Notes under the pieces: model-generated
What the model was told of the DNA's origin: nothing
The model's database searches: none
What the model saw: only the letters and a program-made list of their open reading frames with translations
Made by a program: the position numbers and the translations under genes
Assembly: GCA_030427965.1 (NCBI GenBank)
Contig: JAUICD010000002.1
Coordinates: forward strand, 80,062-144,061
Length of the DNA: 64,000 nucleotides
Reading direction: 5' to 3'
Source of the DNA: Bdellovibrionia bacterium
GTDB lineage: Bacteria > Bdellovibrionota > Bdellovibrionia > Bdellovibrionales > JAUICD01
Shown here: one piece after another, positions 36,391 to 45,511 of the stretch
Numbering within the stretch: position 1 is the first letter of the stretch
Layout: each line of letters begins with the position of its first letter

Positions 36391-38588
36391 GACCCACTCC
36401 CAATCTTTTTCTTAGTATTTGTGCTTTGCGCTCCTGAGGTTCCAGTAAAGAGTGTTCTTGGGATTTTAATACCTCGTCTCTCAAAATCTTCAAGAAAAGT
36501 TGGAACCCGTCCCATAGACTGAAAGGATCCTATAATTTTTCGATTTTTATCAAGACTTTCTTCCTTGAAACGGAAAATCTCAACAAGAGTGACGTTCTCT
36601 CCAGACATGCCGACAACTTCAGTAATGCTTTTCACTTTGCGACTTCCATCTGAAAGGCGAGAGATTTGCACAATAAGGTCTACAGCACTTGCAATTTGTT
36701 TTCTTATTGCAGATGCAGGAAGTTCCATTCCGGCCATCAAGCAAAGTGTTTCTATACGGCTTATGGCTTCAGTTGGATTGTTGGAATGAACAGTTGTCAT
36801 TGAGCCATCGTGACCTGTATTCATAGCAGAAAGCATGTCAAGGGCTTCACCACCACGACACTCCCCAACAATGATGCGATCTGGACGCATCCTTAAACTA
36901 TTACGAACAAGGTCGCGTATGGAAATAGCCCCGCTTCCTTCTAAATTTGGTGGACGCGTTTCAAGGCGTACAACATGTTCTTGTTTGAGTTGAAGTTCGG
37001 CTGCGTCTTCTACAGTCACAATTCTTTCTGTCGCAGGGATAAAACTCGACATGGTATTTAGTAGGGTTGTTTTACCAGAACCTGTTCCGCCAGAAATCAC
37101 AATATTTAAACCATTTTCGACACAGATTTTTAGAAAATCAATCATTGGTTGGTTTATTGTTTCCCAATTTAAATAATCCTTAATAGTGATCGGAGTTTTA
37201 GCAAATTTTCGAATTGTAAGTGAGGGGCCATCAATTGCAACAGGTTCAATCACTGCATTGACTCGGCTTCCATCCTTCAATCTTGCATCCACGTAAGGGG
37301 AGCTATCACTGATTTGTCTTCCCAGGGGGGTTACGATTCTTTCGATCACTTTCTTCAAATGAAAATTGGAAGTGAAGGTGATTTGACTTCGATTTAGGCG
37401 TCCACTTTTTTCAACAAAAATATGATCATAACCGTTTACCATAATTTCAGTGACATCGGGATCTTCAAGCAAATCTTCTAGAGGGCCAAGTCCCAAGGCC
37501 TCATCTAGAACTTCTTTAATAAGTTGTGAACGTTCGTTTCGAGCCATTCCCTTTTTTTCAGTGTCTACAATTTGGGATATGATCTGTTGTGTTTTCTTTC
37601 GGAGAGCCTGTTCTTTTTGTGGATCTCCTTTTGTATCAGTTTCTGATTTTTTTAAATCCATGGCTTTAATAAGCTCTTGGTGAATCCTGAGTTTCAAAAG
37701 TATACGTGGATCTCCAGAGGGGTTGGCACTACGGCTGGAACGGGTGGCGACAGAAGACTTTGCACCGTCGACTTGAATTTCAGCATTTGTTGCACGTGAA
37801 CTCATATTGAGTTTGCTTGGCTTTGCAATAGCTTTGAGTCTTTGTAGCGTTCCTCCGCTTGTTAGGCGTCTTACGATTTCATGATGAGCTGCTGAAATAG
37901 GAAGTTGAGGTTGGGCTGCTACAAAAGGCATTCCCTTTTGTATGGATGATAGGGCTGTTTTGTCGTCTTGAGGGATAACCCCTAGAACGGGTCGCTTGAG
38001 CATCTGTTGAATGACTGAAGGACTTGTGCCGCCAGGCCCAAGTTTGTTAACCACAACATGCACGAGGTCACTTGGAAGGGTTGCAGCGGAAAAATCTCCA
38101 ATTAATCTTGTTGCCTGATTGAGCGCAAGTATTTCTGGGCTTGTGACAACAAGAACAATACTGGCGTTGTCTATTAGAGTTAGTTGAAGATCTGTCATGG
38201 TAGAGCCGAGGTCAGCAACAATATACTGAAAAACTTGACTCATACTATCTAAAGGTCTTTGTATAAGAGAGGCATCCACTTTAAATTGTTCGGTTGGATT
38301 TTTTACAGCCCCAATATACCCAATACCTGTTGGGTGTTTGGTAACAAGTGATCCAATTGTTTGAGAGTTGATTTGCCCAGTGAAATGGGCAATTTCATTG
38401 AGTGTTCGAGTGGGTTGTGTTCCTAGAATAATATTTTGATCACCACATGAAAGGGCATCGGCATCTAAGAAAAGTGTGCGTGCACGAAGCTCCTTTACAA
38501 GCGCAACGGCAAGGTTTGCAGAAAACAAACTTTTTCCAACTCCACCTTTTCCGCCCACAACGGCAATCAAATGAGATTTTGGATTCAT
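36387..38588 (-). CDS. TadZ-TadA fusion: MinD-like ATPase joined to the Tad secretion ATPase
   Basis: This 733-residue protein combines two normally separate Tad proteins. Residues 1-260 are TadZ/CpaE-like: deviant Walker [36 protein letters not shown], and [12 protein letters not shown]. Residues about 330-710 are TadA/Cpa[21 protein letters not shown], Walker [15 protein letters not shown] (near residue 500), [16 protein letters not shown] and [20 protein letters not shown]. The hexameric TadA drives pilus extension, and TadZ locates the machine at a pole. Fusion fixes them one to one. It overlaps tadB by 4 bases. Upstream it is separated from the secretin by about 90 bases containing a hairpin. 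Confidence 0.93.
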   Translation of the reverse strand: MNPKSHLIAVVGGKGGVGKSLFSANLAVALVKELRARTLFLDADALSCGDQNIILGTQPTRTLNEIAHFTGQINSQTIGSLVTKHPTGIGYIGAVKNPTEQFKVDASLIQRPLDSMSQVFQYIVADLGSTMTDLQLTLIDNASIVLVVTSPEILALNQATRLIGDFSAATLPSDLVHVVVNKLGPGGTSPSVIQQMLKRPVLGVIPQDDKTALSSIQKGMPFVAAQPQLPISAAHHEIVRRLTSGGTLQRLKAIAKPSKLNMSSRATNAEIQVDGAKSSVATRSSRSANPSGDPRILLKLRIHQELIKAMDLKKSETDTKGDPQKEQALRKKTQQIISQIVDTEKKGMARNERSQLIKEVLDEALGLGPLEDLLEDPDVTEIMVNGYDHIFVEKSGRLNRSQITFTSNFHLKKVIERIVTPLGRQISDSSPYVDARLKDGSRVNAVIEPVAIDGPSLTIRKFAKTPITIKDYLNWETINQPMIDFLKICVENGLNIVISGGTGSGKTTLLNTMSSFIPATERIVTVEDAAELQLKQEHVVRLETRPPNLEGSGAISIRDLVRNSLRMRPDRIIVGECRGGEALDMLSAMNTGHDGSMTTVHSNNPTEAISRIETLCLMAGMELPASAIRKQIASAVDLIVQISRLSDGSRKVKSITEVVGMSGENVTLVEIFRFKEESLDKNRKIIGSFQSMGRVPTFLEDFERRGIKIPRTLFTGTSGAQSTNTKKKIGSGS

Positions 38589-38649
38589 GTACGAAACCCC
38601 TTCACCTTCTTTTCGGAAAACCTCGAGATTCTCTACACTTACTTGTGGG

Positions 38650-38671
38650 AATCCCGACTATTGTCGGGATT
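38650..38671. repeat. 9-bp intercistronic hairpin between secretin and TadZ-TadA genes
   Basis: AATCCCGAC (38650-38658) and GTCGGGATT (38663-38671) form a perfect 9-bp stem with a 4-base loop. Read on the minus strand, no T-run follows, so full termination is unlikely. It may protect the upstream mRNA end or partly attenuate, giving different amounts of secretin and ATPase. Confidence 0.6.
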
Positions 38672-38680
38672 TAAACCAAA

Positions 38681-40177
38681 TCAATCAGGGATTCGAAACA
38701 TGGACCGTATGCGATCAGATCCTGTGCTTGCTGAGGCCTGAATGATGGGGGTGATAAAGACAACAAATTGACTTTGTTCTCGACGAAAGTCTTTAGAGGC
38801 GTAGAGGGAAAAAAGCGGGTTTGAAGATGCATTTTTGGGGAGTTTGTTGAAATTGGTTCCACTTTGATTGGATACCAGACCCCCAACTGCTGCGCTTTGC
38901 TTGCTTCGAACAATTATTATAGTGTTGATCTGACGGCTGGATGTCAGTGGGCCGCTTGAGGTCATACCAAGAAGATCCTTCACTTCAAAGTTGATATTGA
39001 GGCTGATACTATCAGATCTTGAACCAATAATTTTTGGTGTAATTTTTGAAACAAGCCCGGATTCTTCAAATGCAGTTCCTGGTACACCACCTTGACCAAT
39101 AATTTGATAAGGAATTCGTGTTGTGGATTTTACCTGACCTGCTTGGCCGTCTTGTACGATGACTGAGGAGCTTTGTAGAACTCTTGCAAATCCATGAGAT
39201 TTGGCCCAGTTGAGTTTGGGAAGCAAATTGGAGATAGTCCCTGTCAAAGTACTAACAATGCCACCAGGGTTTCGTGAGCTTGTTTGAAATTCAACGTTTG
39301 TTCCATCTTTTAAATCAGGTGTCCACTGAAAACGAAATCCCTTTTGATAGTCTTTTTGAAGCTCCACAAAATGTACAACGAGTTTGATGATTTTACCAGG
39401 TTGGGCCTCAGGTGCTGGTTTGAGTCCTAAAAGATTGATGACTTGGCTGACTTTAATTTTTTTAATTAACTTGTCAGCCTCACCTTTTGTTACAACAACA
39501 TCTGGCACGTAGGCTTTTGCCATAATTTCAGCACGTCCCTTTTCTTCTTTATCATTTGCAACGCCCTCAAGAAAAAACTTACCGTTCACAGCCCGGACAT
39601 GAATTTCTGGATTGTTGATATCTCGCTCAATGATTTCAGCAATTTTTCTTTGAGCAACTGGACTGAGTGTTACAATGGTTGAGGCTTGTCCACCGTACTG
39701 CGAAACCACAGTATAAATTCGATTTAGATCTCTTGGTAAGAGTACTTGTCCATCAACGACAACTTTGTTGTTGATGATTTTAACTTGAATTCCTTCAATA
39801 TCATTTAAAAGAGATTGGATTTCGCGGGCAATTTTATTTAAATTACTTTTTCTTGCAGTTAAAATAAACTCATAGACGACTCGCCCTCTTGAGTCCAAGA
39901 TGCTAAAAGTTTTTGTTCCTTCTTTTTTTGCAGAGAAACGAAGAGTTCTTGTATTTTTATCATATCTCGCATCAATATATTTTTTGAAGTCCTTTTGATA
40001 TTCATATCCAGGTTTTTTGGGCATAAAGGGAAGTTTTTCATCATGTGAAAGACCAACAACAAGATTGATGTACTTTCGACTTTTTTCTGATTTTTTTTGT
40101 GCATCCACTTGAGACGATAAAATCATAGTTAGAGCAATCAGAAAAAATGAAGTGCATTTAAAGAACGAGTTTTTCAT
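38681..40177 (-). CDS. rcpA: Tad pilus outer-membrane secretin (RcpA/CpaC)
   Basis: This 498-residue protein has a signal peptide (ending SQVDAQ), an N-terminal pilus-associated domain, BON/N-type periplasmic domains (LNDIEGIQVKIINNKVVVDG, NNPEIHVRAVNGKFFLEGVA) and the C-terminal secretin domain. The secretin motif region runs QIIGQGGVPGTAFEESGLVS, KITPKIIGSRSDSISLNINF and TIIIVRSKQSAAVGGLVSNQ. It forms the outer-membrane channel for the Flp pilus. It overlaps the CpaB gene by 4 bases. Confidence 0.93.
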   Translation of the reverse strand: MKNSFFKCTSFFLIALTMILSSQVDAQKKSEKSRKYINLVVGLSHDEKLPFMPKKPGYEYQKDFKKYIDARYDKNTRTLRFSAKKEGTKTFSILDSRGRVVYEFILTARKSNLNKIAREIQSLLNDIEGIQVKIINNKVVVDGQVLLPRDLNRIYTVVSQYGGQASTIVTLSPVAQRKIAEIIERDINNPEIHVRAVNGKFFLEGVANDKEEKGRAEIMAKAYVPDVVVTKGEADKLIKKIKVSQVINLLGLKPAPEAQPGKIIKLVVHFVELQKDYQKGFRFQWTPDLKDGTNVEFQTSSRNPGGIVSTLTGTISNLLPKLNWAKSHGFARVLQSSSVIVQDGQAGQVKSTTRIPYQIIGQGGVPGTAFEESGLVSKITPKIIGSRSDSISLNINFEVKDLLGMTSSGPLTSSRQINTIIIVRSKQSAAVGGLVSNQSGTNFNKLPKNASSNPLFSLYASKDFRREQSQFVVFITPIIQASASTGSDRIRSMFRIPD

Positions 40178-41061
40178 TGGACCTCCACAAAGGGCCCAGA
40201 TTTTTTGGAAGTTTTTCTGGGTTTACGCCTTGGTTTGGGCGGCGTTTTAGCTGCTGCAGGTATTCGTGGCCGAAGAATAGGGGGTGTGGCTCGCCCAAGA
40301 ACAGAGTTTACGTTACTGGATGGAATATTTGTTTTATATTGGTCAGAAGCATTTCTTAAGGTGACATAAATGCCGCCAGGAGATGTCACTTGCAAATAAA
40401 CCAAATCTTGTGCTTGCTTTGGATCGGCCTCAACTGTGATTGTTGAAAAAGAGGTATCGCCGTTGAGGTTTCGAAAAACTTGGTTTTGTCCAAAAGAGTT
40501 CGTTTCAAGAGATCGTGGAATGTTATTTGTGACATTGATTCCAGTAGCAAGAACGGGAACATCTGTCATAATAGTTTTAACTTCTGTTTTTCTATTTACA
40601 GCTGAGCCAGACTCAATTGCTGCCAAAATGTCAATTCTATCACCGGGTCGAAGTAACTTTGCAACTCCTCGAACTTCATCTATAGATATCGTCACAGCAC
40701 GTTTTGAGGGTGTGACTTGATTGGAGAGGCCAGTTGTTGGGCCAGGAGCTAGAAGTTTTGTCGAGAGGACCTGTTCGTTCACTTGTATTGGAGCGGCGGC
40801 GACCATTCCGACAATTTCCTCGGGATCTTTCACGGCTCCGGGTTGCACAAAAGCTGTTGGTACTTCAGCAAACTCAATCATAGTATCATCAATTGTGCTC
40901 ATCTCTAGAATTTGCTTACTGGCAATGACGATTCGTTCAGTTGTACCATATTTTTTGTCGTATTCTTCTTTCTTTTCTTGTGAGTAGCTCCACACGAGAA
41001 ACATGGCAAATACACCAGCACCCAATGAAACAAGAAGAGTTCGAGTTGGATTTGAATTCAT
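40174..41061 (-). CDS. cpaB: Tad pilus assembly protein CpaB/RcpC
   Basis: This 295-residue protein has one N-terminal membrane segment and an SAF domain (ERIVIASKQILEMSTIDDTM, MVAAAPIQVNEQVLSTKLLA), followed by the RcpC/CpaB domain (RAVTISIDEVRGVAKLLRPG, DRIDILAAIES). The C-terminus is Lys/Arg/Pro-rich. It is a periplasmic partner of the secretin. It overlaps its neighbours on both sides by 4 bases. Confidence 0.92.
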   Translation of the reverse strand: MNSNPTRTLLVSLGAGVFAMFLVWSYSQEKKEEYDKKYGTTERIVIASKQILEMSTIDDTMIEFAEVPTAFVQPGAVKDPEEIVGMVAAAPIQVNEQVLSTKLLAPGPTTGLSNQVTPSKRAVTISIDEVRGVAKLLRPGDRIDILAAIESGSAVNRKTEVKTIMTDVPVLATGINVTNNIPRSLETNSFGQNQVFRNLNGDTSFSTITVEADPKQAQDLVYLQVTSPGGIYVTLRNASDQYKTNIPSSNVNSVLGRATPPILRPRIPAAAKTPPKPRRKPRKTSKKSGPFVEVQ

Positions 41062-41558
41062 CTGCTACCTCCGCAGGCTGTGTTGAGGCATATTCCGTAT
41101 GCTGTTTTGATCCAAACGGGATTGATGGAAAGTGGTTCAGGTCTGCCTGGTGCAGTTGTAGAGCCACTCACTCGTACATTGTGTTCTTGATTTGAGCCAA
41201 AAGATTCATTGAATGAGGGTGTGATTGCAATATTTCGAGCTGGAGCAACAAACTCCAAGTTTCTGACATCTTGATTTATTGTTGTGTGCATTCGAAATCC
41301 AAAAACCCTATAGGAAGCATTATCGGATGGTCGAAGATTGGGGCGGCTTCTGTGAAAAATAAGGTTTGTCCGATTTCGAAATGTATCAAAGGCATATTGT
41401 CTGGTTGCAATGGAGTTCACAATTGCAGTATGAATGACTCCAAAAAAACCAATGCTGAAACTAAAAAGCATGACGTAAATACCAGAGAGAAGAACAGCTT
41501 CAAGTGAAGCAAGTCCTTTTTCTTTGGATCTATTATGCAAAACTTTTGTTTCTAGCAC
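41058..41558 (-). CDS. TadE/TadF-like pseudopilin
   Basis: This 166-residue protein has a short basic leader and a prepilin-type junction (EKGLASLEAVLLSGIYVMLF). Cleavage after Gly puts a glutamate at +5, followed by a 20-residue hydrophobic helix. The remainder is a soluble domain with two cysteines near the end (CLNTACGGSR). TadE-like minor pilins are processed by the same prepilin peptidase (here 42390) and are needed for pilus assembly. It overlaps cpaB by 4 bases and the upstream pseudopilin by 7. Confidence 0.75.
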   Translation of the reverse strand: MLETKVLHNRSKEKGLASLEAVLLSGIYVMLFSFSIGFFGVIHTAIVNSIATRQYAFDTFRNRTNLIFHRSRPNLRPSDNASYRVFGFRMHTTINQDVRNLEFVAPARNIAITPSFNESFGSNQEHNVRVSGSTTAPGRPEPLSINPVWIKTAYGICLNTACGGSR

Positions 41559-42136
41559 CCGTTATCTCCAATTGGGATATAGTTAAAACGTCCAAGTGAA
41601 CTGTATTTTGAATCTAAACTTTGTATAGCATCTGCTCTTAAGGCATTTGCATCTGAGCACTCTGACATTGAGGGCTCGCGCCCCAAGAAGGAGTTTACGC
41701 TTGCTGCAAACTCCTCTTCTTCTCCCGTGAGTCCAATCAAAGGGAGGCGGATTGAAAGAATTTTTGCTATATAATCGATTCGAGTGCCCCAAAAGCTATG
41801 TTGATTTCCACGGTTTGCAGGCATATTCTCTGCGTGATTTCCTACAGAGGCTGTCATTTCAAACCACTCAGGCTTCACAAAGGACCCGAAAACCTTTCGC
41901 TCTCTTAGAAGTTCGAATTTTTTTTCGGCAAGCTCTTTCTGTTTTTCTGGTGTTATGTGCGCACCATAATAAACGCGACTTGATGAAAACGCGGCATATT
42001 GAATTGTCTCAGTCACTGAGAGAGTAAAGTTTACTGTTAAAAGCAAAACAGTAAGGCTCATCAAAATGACAAACGCAAAGAGGAAGTCCAGAGCAAGAAT
42101 TCCTTTTTGATTTTGAAGGAACGCTCTTTTTCTCAT
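41552..42136 (-). CDS. TadE/TadF-like pseudopilin with Asp at +5
   Basis: This 194-residue protein begins MRKRAFLQNQKG, then ILALDFLFAFVILMSLTVLL. Cleavage after Gly would leave Asp instead of Glu at +5. The soluble part is alpha/beta with paired cysteines near the C-terminus (CSDANALRA and a final Cys). It is a likely minor pilin of the Tad system and overlaps both neighbours by 4-7 bases. Confidence 0.72.
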   Translation of the reverse strand: MRKRAFLQNQKGILALDFLFAFVILMSLTVLLLTVNFTLSVTETIQYAAFSSSRVYYGAHITPEKQKELAEKKFELLRERKVFGSFVKPEWFEMTASVGNHAENMPANRGNQHSFWGTRIDYIAKILSIRLPLIGLTGEEEEFAASVNSFLGREPSMSECSDANALRADAIQSLDSKYSSLGRFNYIPIGDNGC

Positions 42137-42393
42137 TCGCGAGGTCCCTCAATAGAAAGTCTGCGATTTGTATCCACAGAAGGGTGATATTTTATTGCTT
42201 TATCTCTGGGAGCCCAGACACCGCTTTCTGACATTCCGGCAATCATAGCCCAAGGTCCAACAGCAATGGAGCGTGCCCATTCTGCCTGTCTCATCTCGCG
42301 TGTAATGAAGACGATTGCGCTGGCAAAGAGCGTAAGTACCAAAACAGCTTCAATTGTGATCTGCCCTGTTTGTGACTTTTTAAGAGCTTTCAT
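42133..42393 (-). CDS. Small TadE-like pseudopilin
   Basis: This 86-residue protein starts at ATG 42393, overlapping the prepilin peptidase stop by 4 bases. A longer frame to 42435 would run into the peptidase gene and is rejected. The leader MKALKKSQTG is followed by QITIEAVLVLTLFASAIVFI, which gives Glu at +5 after cleavage at Gly. The rest is a short soluble tail. It is a probable minor pilin in the Tad operon. Confidence 0.72.
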   Translation of the reverse strand: MKALKKSQTGQITIEAVLVLTLFASAIVFITREMRQAEWARSIAVGPWAMIAGMSESGVWAPRDKAIKYHPSVDTNRRLSIEGPRE

Positions 42394-42905
42394 AGAAAAG
42401 CTCCTTTGTTGTTTAGAGCAAGATGTGTGATCCAACCTATTAGTATTGCAACGGTGTATGGAATCATGTGCATTTCAGATTCTGGTAGTTTGACTCTGTA
42501 AATGACAACATTATAAACATTTTTAAAAACTTGCAGTCCTTGTTTGTCAAATAGAGCTCGCATTAACCCAAGCAATGCCCCCCAAACAAATGCATAGAGA
42601 GCCACTTCAAGTGTGATCCCCCAATTGGTTGCAAAGCCAAAAACGGCAAGAAGCTTTAAGTCCCCAGCTCCCATAATTTTAAAAATTACAAGCGGGATGC
42701 CGATGGCGCATGCTGTGGCAAATCCTGAGAGACCGACAAGTAAGCCATTGACTCCATCTAGAGCAAATACAACTATTATTGAAATAGCTAAAGATGTAAG
42801 AAAGAGCCAGTTTTTGTACTTCCGAGAGACAAGATCATTCACAACTCCTGCAATAAGAATTGCTCCAGGTAAAACAAAAGAAGAAATGATATGACTTGCC
42901 ATCAT
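42390..42905 (-). CDS. cpaA: Prepilin peptidase CpaA/TadV (A24 family)
   Basis: This 171-residue polytopic membrane aspartic protease removes the leader of Flp and the TadE/F-like pseudopilins. The two catalytic aspartates are in AGVVNDLVSRKYKNW and in the GxGD-type motif IMGAGDLKLLAVFG. About five membrane segments are visible and there is no N-methylation domain, as usual in Tad systems. The ATG overlaps the stop of the upstream small gene (ATGA). Confidence 0.92.
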   Translation of the reverse strand: MMASHIISSFVLPGAILIAGVVNDLVSRKYKNWLFLTSLAISIIVVFALDGVNGLLVGLSGFATACAIGIPLVIFKIMGAGDLKLLAVFGFATNWGITLEVALYAFVWGALLGLMRALFDKQGLQVFKNVYNVVIYRVKLPESEMHMIPYTVAILIGWITHLALNNKGAFL

Positions 42906-43129
42906 TGTTCAAAATCTCCTTTGGAGCCTTTCCAATTGAACGACTTGTATCTAGAATTTCTAGCGGCTTCTTGAAAACCAGCACCAGTATCTAGTTGGCG
43001 CTCGATGCGAGCGCCAAGACTTGGTCCTGCTTCAACAAAGGCTTTCCGGGGGGCGCTGTTTGGCCCAACAAAAATCCCGACAACCACAAAAGCTGTGATA
43101 GTAAGTAGTATCGTGAGTTCTGTTGTCAT
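42902..43129 (-). CDS. Small membrane protein of the Tad operon, unknown function
   Basis: This 75-residue protein has one N-terminal hydrophobic helix (residues 4-22, ELTILLTITAFVVVGIFVG) and a hydrophilic C-terminal part. It lies between flp (21 bases upstream) and cpaA (4-base overlap), so it is part of the pilus operon. No prepilin motif is clear. Confidence 0.65.
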   Translation of the reverse strand: MTTELTILLTITAFVVVGIFVGPNSAPRKAFVEAGPSLGARIERQLDTGAGFQEAARNSRYKSFNWKGSKGDFEQ

Positions 43130-43150
43130 GTCCCCCCTTACGAGCGATGA

Positions 43151-43342
43151 CTAGTTCACTGTAAATTCACCAATCTTAGAGGCCACTTCATCGAGTTTGC
43201 CTGTAAGGATGGCTTGGATTTTATCCTTGAAGATAGCAAGTACAGCTACGACGGCAACAAGAAGTAAAATATACTCAGTTGCACCTTGAGCTGATTCATC
43301 TTTCCAAAGCTGCTTCATCAACTTTTTAAGATTGTTAGACAT
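43151..43342 (-). CDS. flp: Flp-type pilin (major Tad pilus subunit)
   Basis: This 63-residue pilin has a leader of about 18 residues (MSNNLKKLMKQLWKDESA). The mature N-terminus QGATEYILLLVAVVAVLAIF places Glu at +5 and Tyr at +6 if cut before Gln19. A short soluble tail follows. AGGGGGA lies a few bases before the ATG, the strongest site in the operon, fitting a highly expressed subunit. It is the first gene of the Tad operon. Confidence 0.92.
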   Translation of the reverse strand: MSNNLKKLMKQLWKDESAQGATEYILLLVAVVAVLAIFKDKIQAILTGKLDEVASKIGEFTVN

Positions 43343-43838
43343 ATTATCCCCCTATGAGTTTAATCGGTTAAAGTTCCGTCCCACATTAGGACGTAATCTC
43401 AATTTCATATTTAATTTTAAGAAAACTGACGTACCGAGTGTTTCAGAGGAAACGGACAGAGAGTGAATGTTTGGTGACCAATTTGGCCTATACTTAATTC
43501 TATGCTAAACACCCCCAAATTAGCAAATTTTCAGACAAATTTTTTATAAAAGCGTTTCAGAATGAGAGGCTGTCAAAAAGTTCGACAAAAATGTTGCTCA
43601 AATAAAAATGAAGCAAGAATTAAAAAATAAGTGCTGTGAATAATGTAAACAAAAACGGTCTCATGTTGAGATTTGAAAAAAAGGGGTGTCTAGAACTTGT
43701 ACTTAGTTTGCCTGGGTCGTTTTAACTCTGGCAGACGGCAAGCGGGAATGGGGCTGAGCCTGGTCCTGGCTATGAAGGACAGGGATTTTTCATATTTCCC
43801 AGGTGACTTCAATAGAGGGGATGGTTTAAAACAAAGGC
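43343..43838. other. 496-base non-coding divergent region upstream of flp
   Basis: No convincing coding frame is seen. It must hold the flp promoter (minus) and that of the 43839 gene (plus). A perfect 5-bp-arm palindrome, TTGGTGACCAA, lies at 43471-43481, about 130 bases upstream of flp, and could be an operator. On the plus side the segment from about 43700 is more GC-rich than its surroundings and ends in a terminator-like hairpin (separate entry), which suggests a small RNA or leader. Confidence 0.45.
43760..43791 (+). terminator. Terminator-like hairpin in the flp upstream region
   Basis: CCTGGTCC (43760-43767) pairs with GGACAGG (43778-43784) with one bulged base and a 10-base loop. 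It is followed by GATTTTT. It ends about 48 bases before the 43839 start, so it could end a small plus-strand RNA or attenuate that gene. Confidence 0.5.
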
Positions 43839-44381
43839 ATGTCCTCAACCTTTAGAAAACACCCACTATTGATTATTGAGAGCAAAAATGTCGGTTCGAT
43901 AATGAAGGAATTGAACTCACTTTTAAGTGATGTTGTTCAAGTTTTGGAAATGAGCCTTATTGCCCCTGGAGAATTGATCCTTTTAATAGAAGGTCCAGAG
44001 ACCTCTTTGAAAGAGATCGTAGATGGACTGGATTTGAGCTCGGGGACTCGCTATCGACTTCTGAGTCGGGTTTCTCAAAAGACCCTGGATTCTTTTTACA
44101 GTCTTTTGAAGACCACTCTTTCAGAAGGTCTTCTGGTGGGAGAGTGTGAATTTACTGGAGATATTATATCCTCAAGCAATGAGTTGATTTTATCGGGGTT
44201 TGTGGAACCTATAGAAACCCGTTCAACCCGTAGCACAGGGGGAAAAGCGATTTTTTATGGAACTTATCTAAGAGCCAATCAAGAAAAGTTAGAGGAAATT
44301 GTTGATTCTAATGATCGAGTTCAGTACTCGTTTCTTTTTCCTGTAACAAAAGAAATAAGAAAGTTTTTCGATTTTCTTTAA
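43839..44381 (+). CDS. Protein of unknown function with a loosely BMC-like N-terminal half
   Basis: This 180-residue soluble protein has no signal peptide. Residues 8-62 (LLIIESKNVGSIMKELNSLL, then APGELILLIEGPETSLKEIV) recall the beta-alpha-beta layout of bacterial microcompartment (BMC) shell domains, including the start -I-E-x-K-x-V- and the later G-x-L-x-x-x-I-x-G. This is only an impression, since no other microcompartment gene is present. The C-terminal half may be a second, diverged copy. It converges with the TPR gene at 44389 (7-base gap). The start has a modest AAAGG close to the ATG. Confidence 0.5.
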   Translation: MSSTFRKHPLLIIESKNVGSIMKELNSLLSDVVQVLEMSLIAPGELILLIEGPETSLKEIVDGLDLSSGTRYRLLSRVSQKTLDSFYSLLKTTLSEGLLVGECEFTGDIISSSNELILSGFVEPIETRSTRSTGGKAIFYGTYLRANQEKLEEIVDSNDRVQYSFLFPVTKEIRKFFDFL

Positions 44382-44388
44382 GATCTAT

Positions 44389-45462
44389 TTATTGACCACA
44401 TTTATTTGCAGCAGATTTAAATTTTGAATACCATTTTTGGTTTCCACGAGTTCTGAGTATTCCCATTGCAGCTCTTATATCGGAATATTTGGTTTTATCA
44501 AGTTGGCAGGCTTTGAGAAAGGCTTCCATTGAAGCTGCCATTTTCTTTGATTCAAGATTGGATCGACCAAGCCCTAAGTAGCATTTAACAGACTTGCTTT
44601 TAGCAGAGATGCATTTTGTATAATAGAGTATGGCGGCTTCCCAGTTTTTCTCATTCTCGTAAAATCTAGCTGCCTCGTACTGCGCAAGTTCAGATTTTGG
44701 AAATTGTTTAGCTGCAGTTTTAATTATTTTTGAAGCTCGTTGTGTTTTCTCTTGAGCTTTGAATGCAAGCCCAAGGTAGATATGGTTTTCTGCAATGCTT
44801 GATTTGATCTCAATTGCGCGACCACAGTTTTGAATGGTGGCATCTAAAAACCCATCTATGTAATCTAGTCGACATAAGTGTGTGAAGACTTCAGGATCTT
44901 TTCCAAATACAGAGAGCATGTCTGTAAGTACGGTTCGTATCTCATATGAGTTTTTTTGAGCTTCAAAAACTGAAATCAAACCTCGATAAGCGGGTTTGTG
45001 CTTTTTATACTTTTTGATTGCAATTCTATAGTGTTCAATGGCTTTATCTGGTTTTTTAACCTTAAGGTATGCATCTCCCAAATCTGTATGAACGTTGGGT
45101 GAGTTGGGAATTTTTTGTGCAAGAATCCCTAAAGTTCGAACTTCTTCAAGATGATCTTTTTTTAATCTCAGTAGCTGAATAAGAAACTTCAATCGTTTTA
45201 CGTTGGGCTCAGTATTTGTTTTCTTGAGATAGAAAATGGCATTGTCTATATCGCCAAGTTTATAATAGAGGCGCCCCATTTTATAGTTTAGGTCTGTGCT
45301 TGTAGGGGATTTTTTAAGCTTCTTTTTTATAAGTGAAATTTGTGAGTAGACTTTTTTCTTTTCAAGTTTTGAAATAGCGAAAGTTCTTTTTGGTAGAGTT
45401 ACCAAAAAGATGGTTGAAAATAGGAGTATTAAGATGAGACGCAATATCTCCGATAACTTCAT
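44389..45462 (-). CDS. Exported TPR protein (possible TadD-like pilus factor)
   Basis: This 357-residue protein has a signal peptide or anchor (residues 8-29, RLILILLFSTIFLVTLPKRTFA). About eight TPR-like helical pairs follow, for example YKMGRLYYKLGDIDNAIFYL, HTDLGDAYLKVKKPDKAIEH, NHIYLGLAFKAQEKTQRASK and CYLGLGRSNLESKKMAASME. TadD of Tad systems is a TPR lipoprotein. This protein lacks a lipobox but lies near the pilus operon, so a similar role is possible. It is divergent from the pilin-like gene at 45512. Confidence 0.72.
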   Translation of the reverse strand: MKLSEILRLILILLFSTIFLVTLPKRTFAISKLEKKKVYSQISLIKKKLKKSPTSTDLNYKMGRLYYKLGDIDNAIFYLKKTNTEPNVKRLKFLIQLLRLKKDHLEEVRTLGILAQKIPNSPNVHTDLGDAYLKVKKPDKAIEHYRIAIKKYKKHKPAYRGLISVFEAQKNSYEIRTVLTDMLSVFGKDPEVFTHLCRLDYIDGFLDATIQNCGRAIEIKSSIAENHIYLGLAFKAQEKTQRASKIIKTAAKQFPKSELAQYEAARFYENEKNWEAAILYYTKCISAKSKSVKCYLGLGRSNLESKKMAASMEAFLKACQLDKTKYSDIRAAMGILRTRGNQKWYSKFKSAANKCGQ

Positions 45463-45511
45463 AGGGTATCTTACATCTTATTACTTTGGATAGGAGCCGA
45501 CAATTAGGGTA

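Noticed and set aside
43700..43800. c-di-GMP (GEMM) riboswitch upstream of the 43839 gene
   Set aside because: The segment is GC-rich and structured but lacks the conserved GEMM core motifs that I know.
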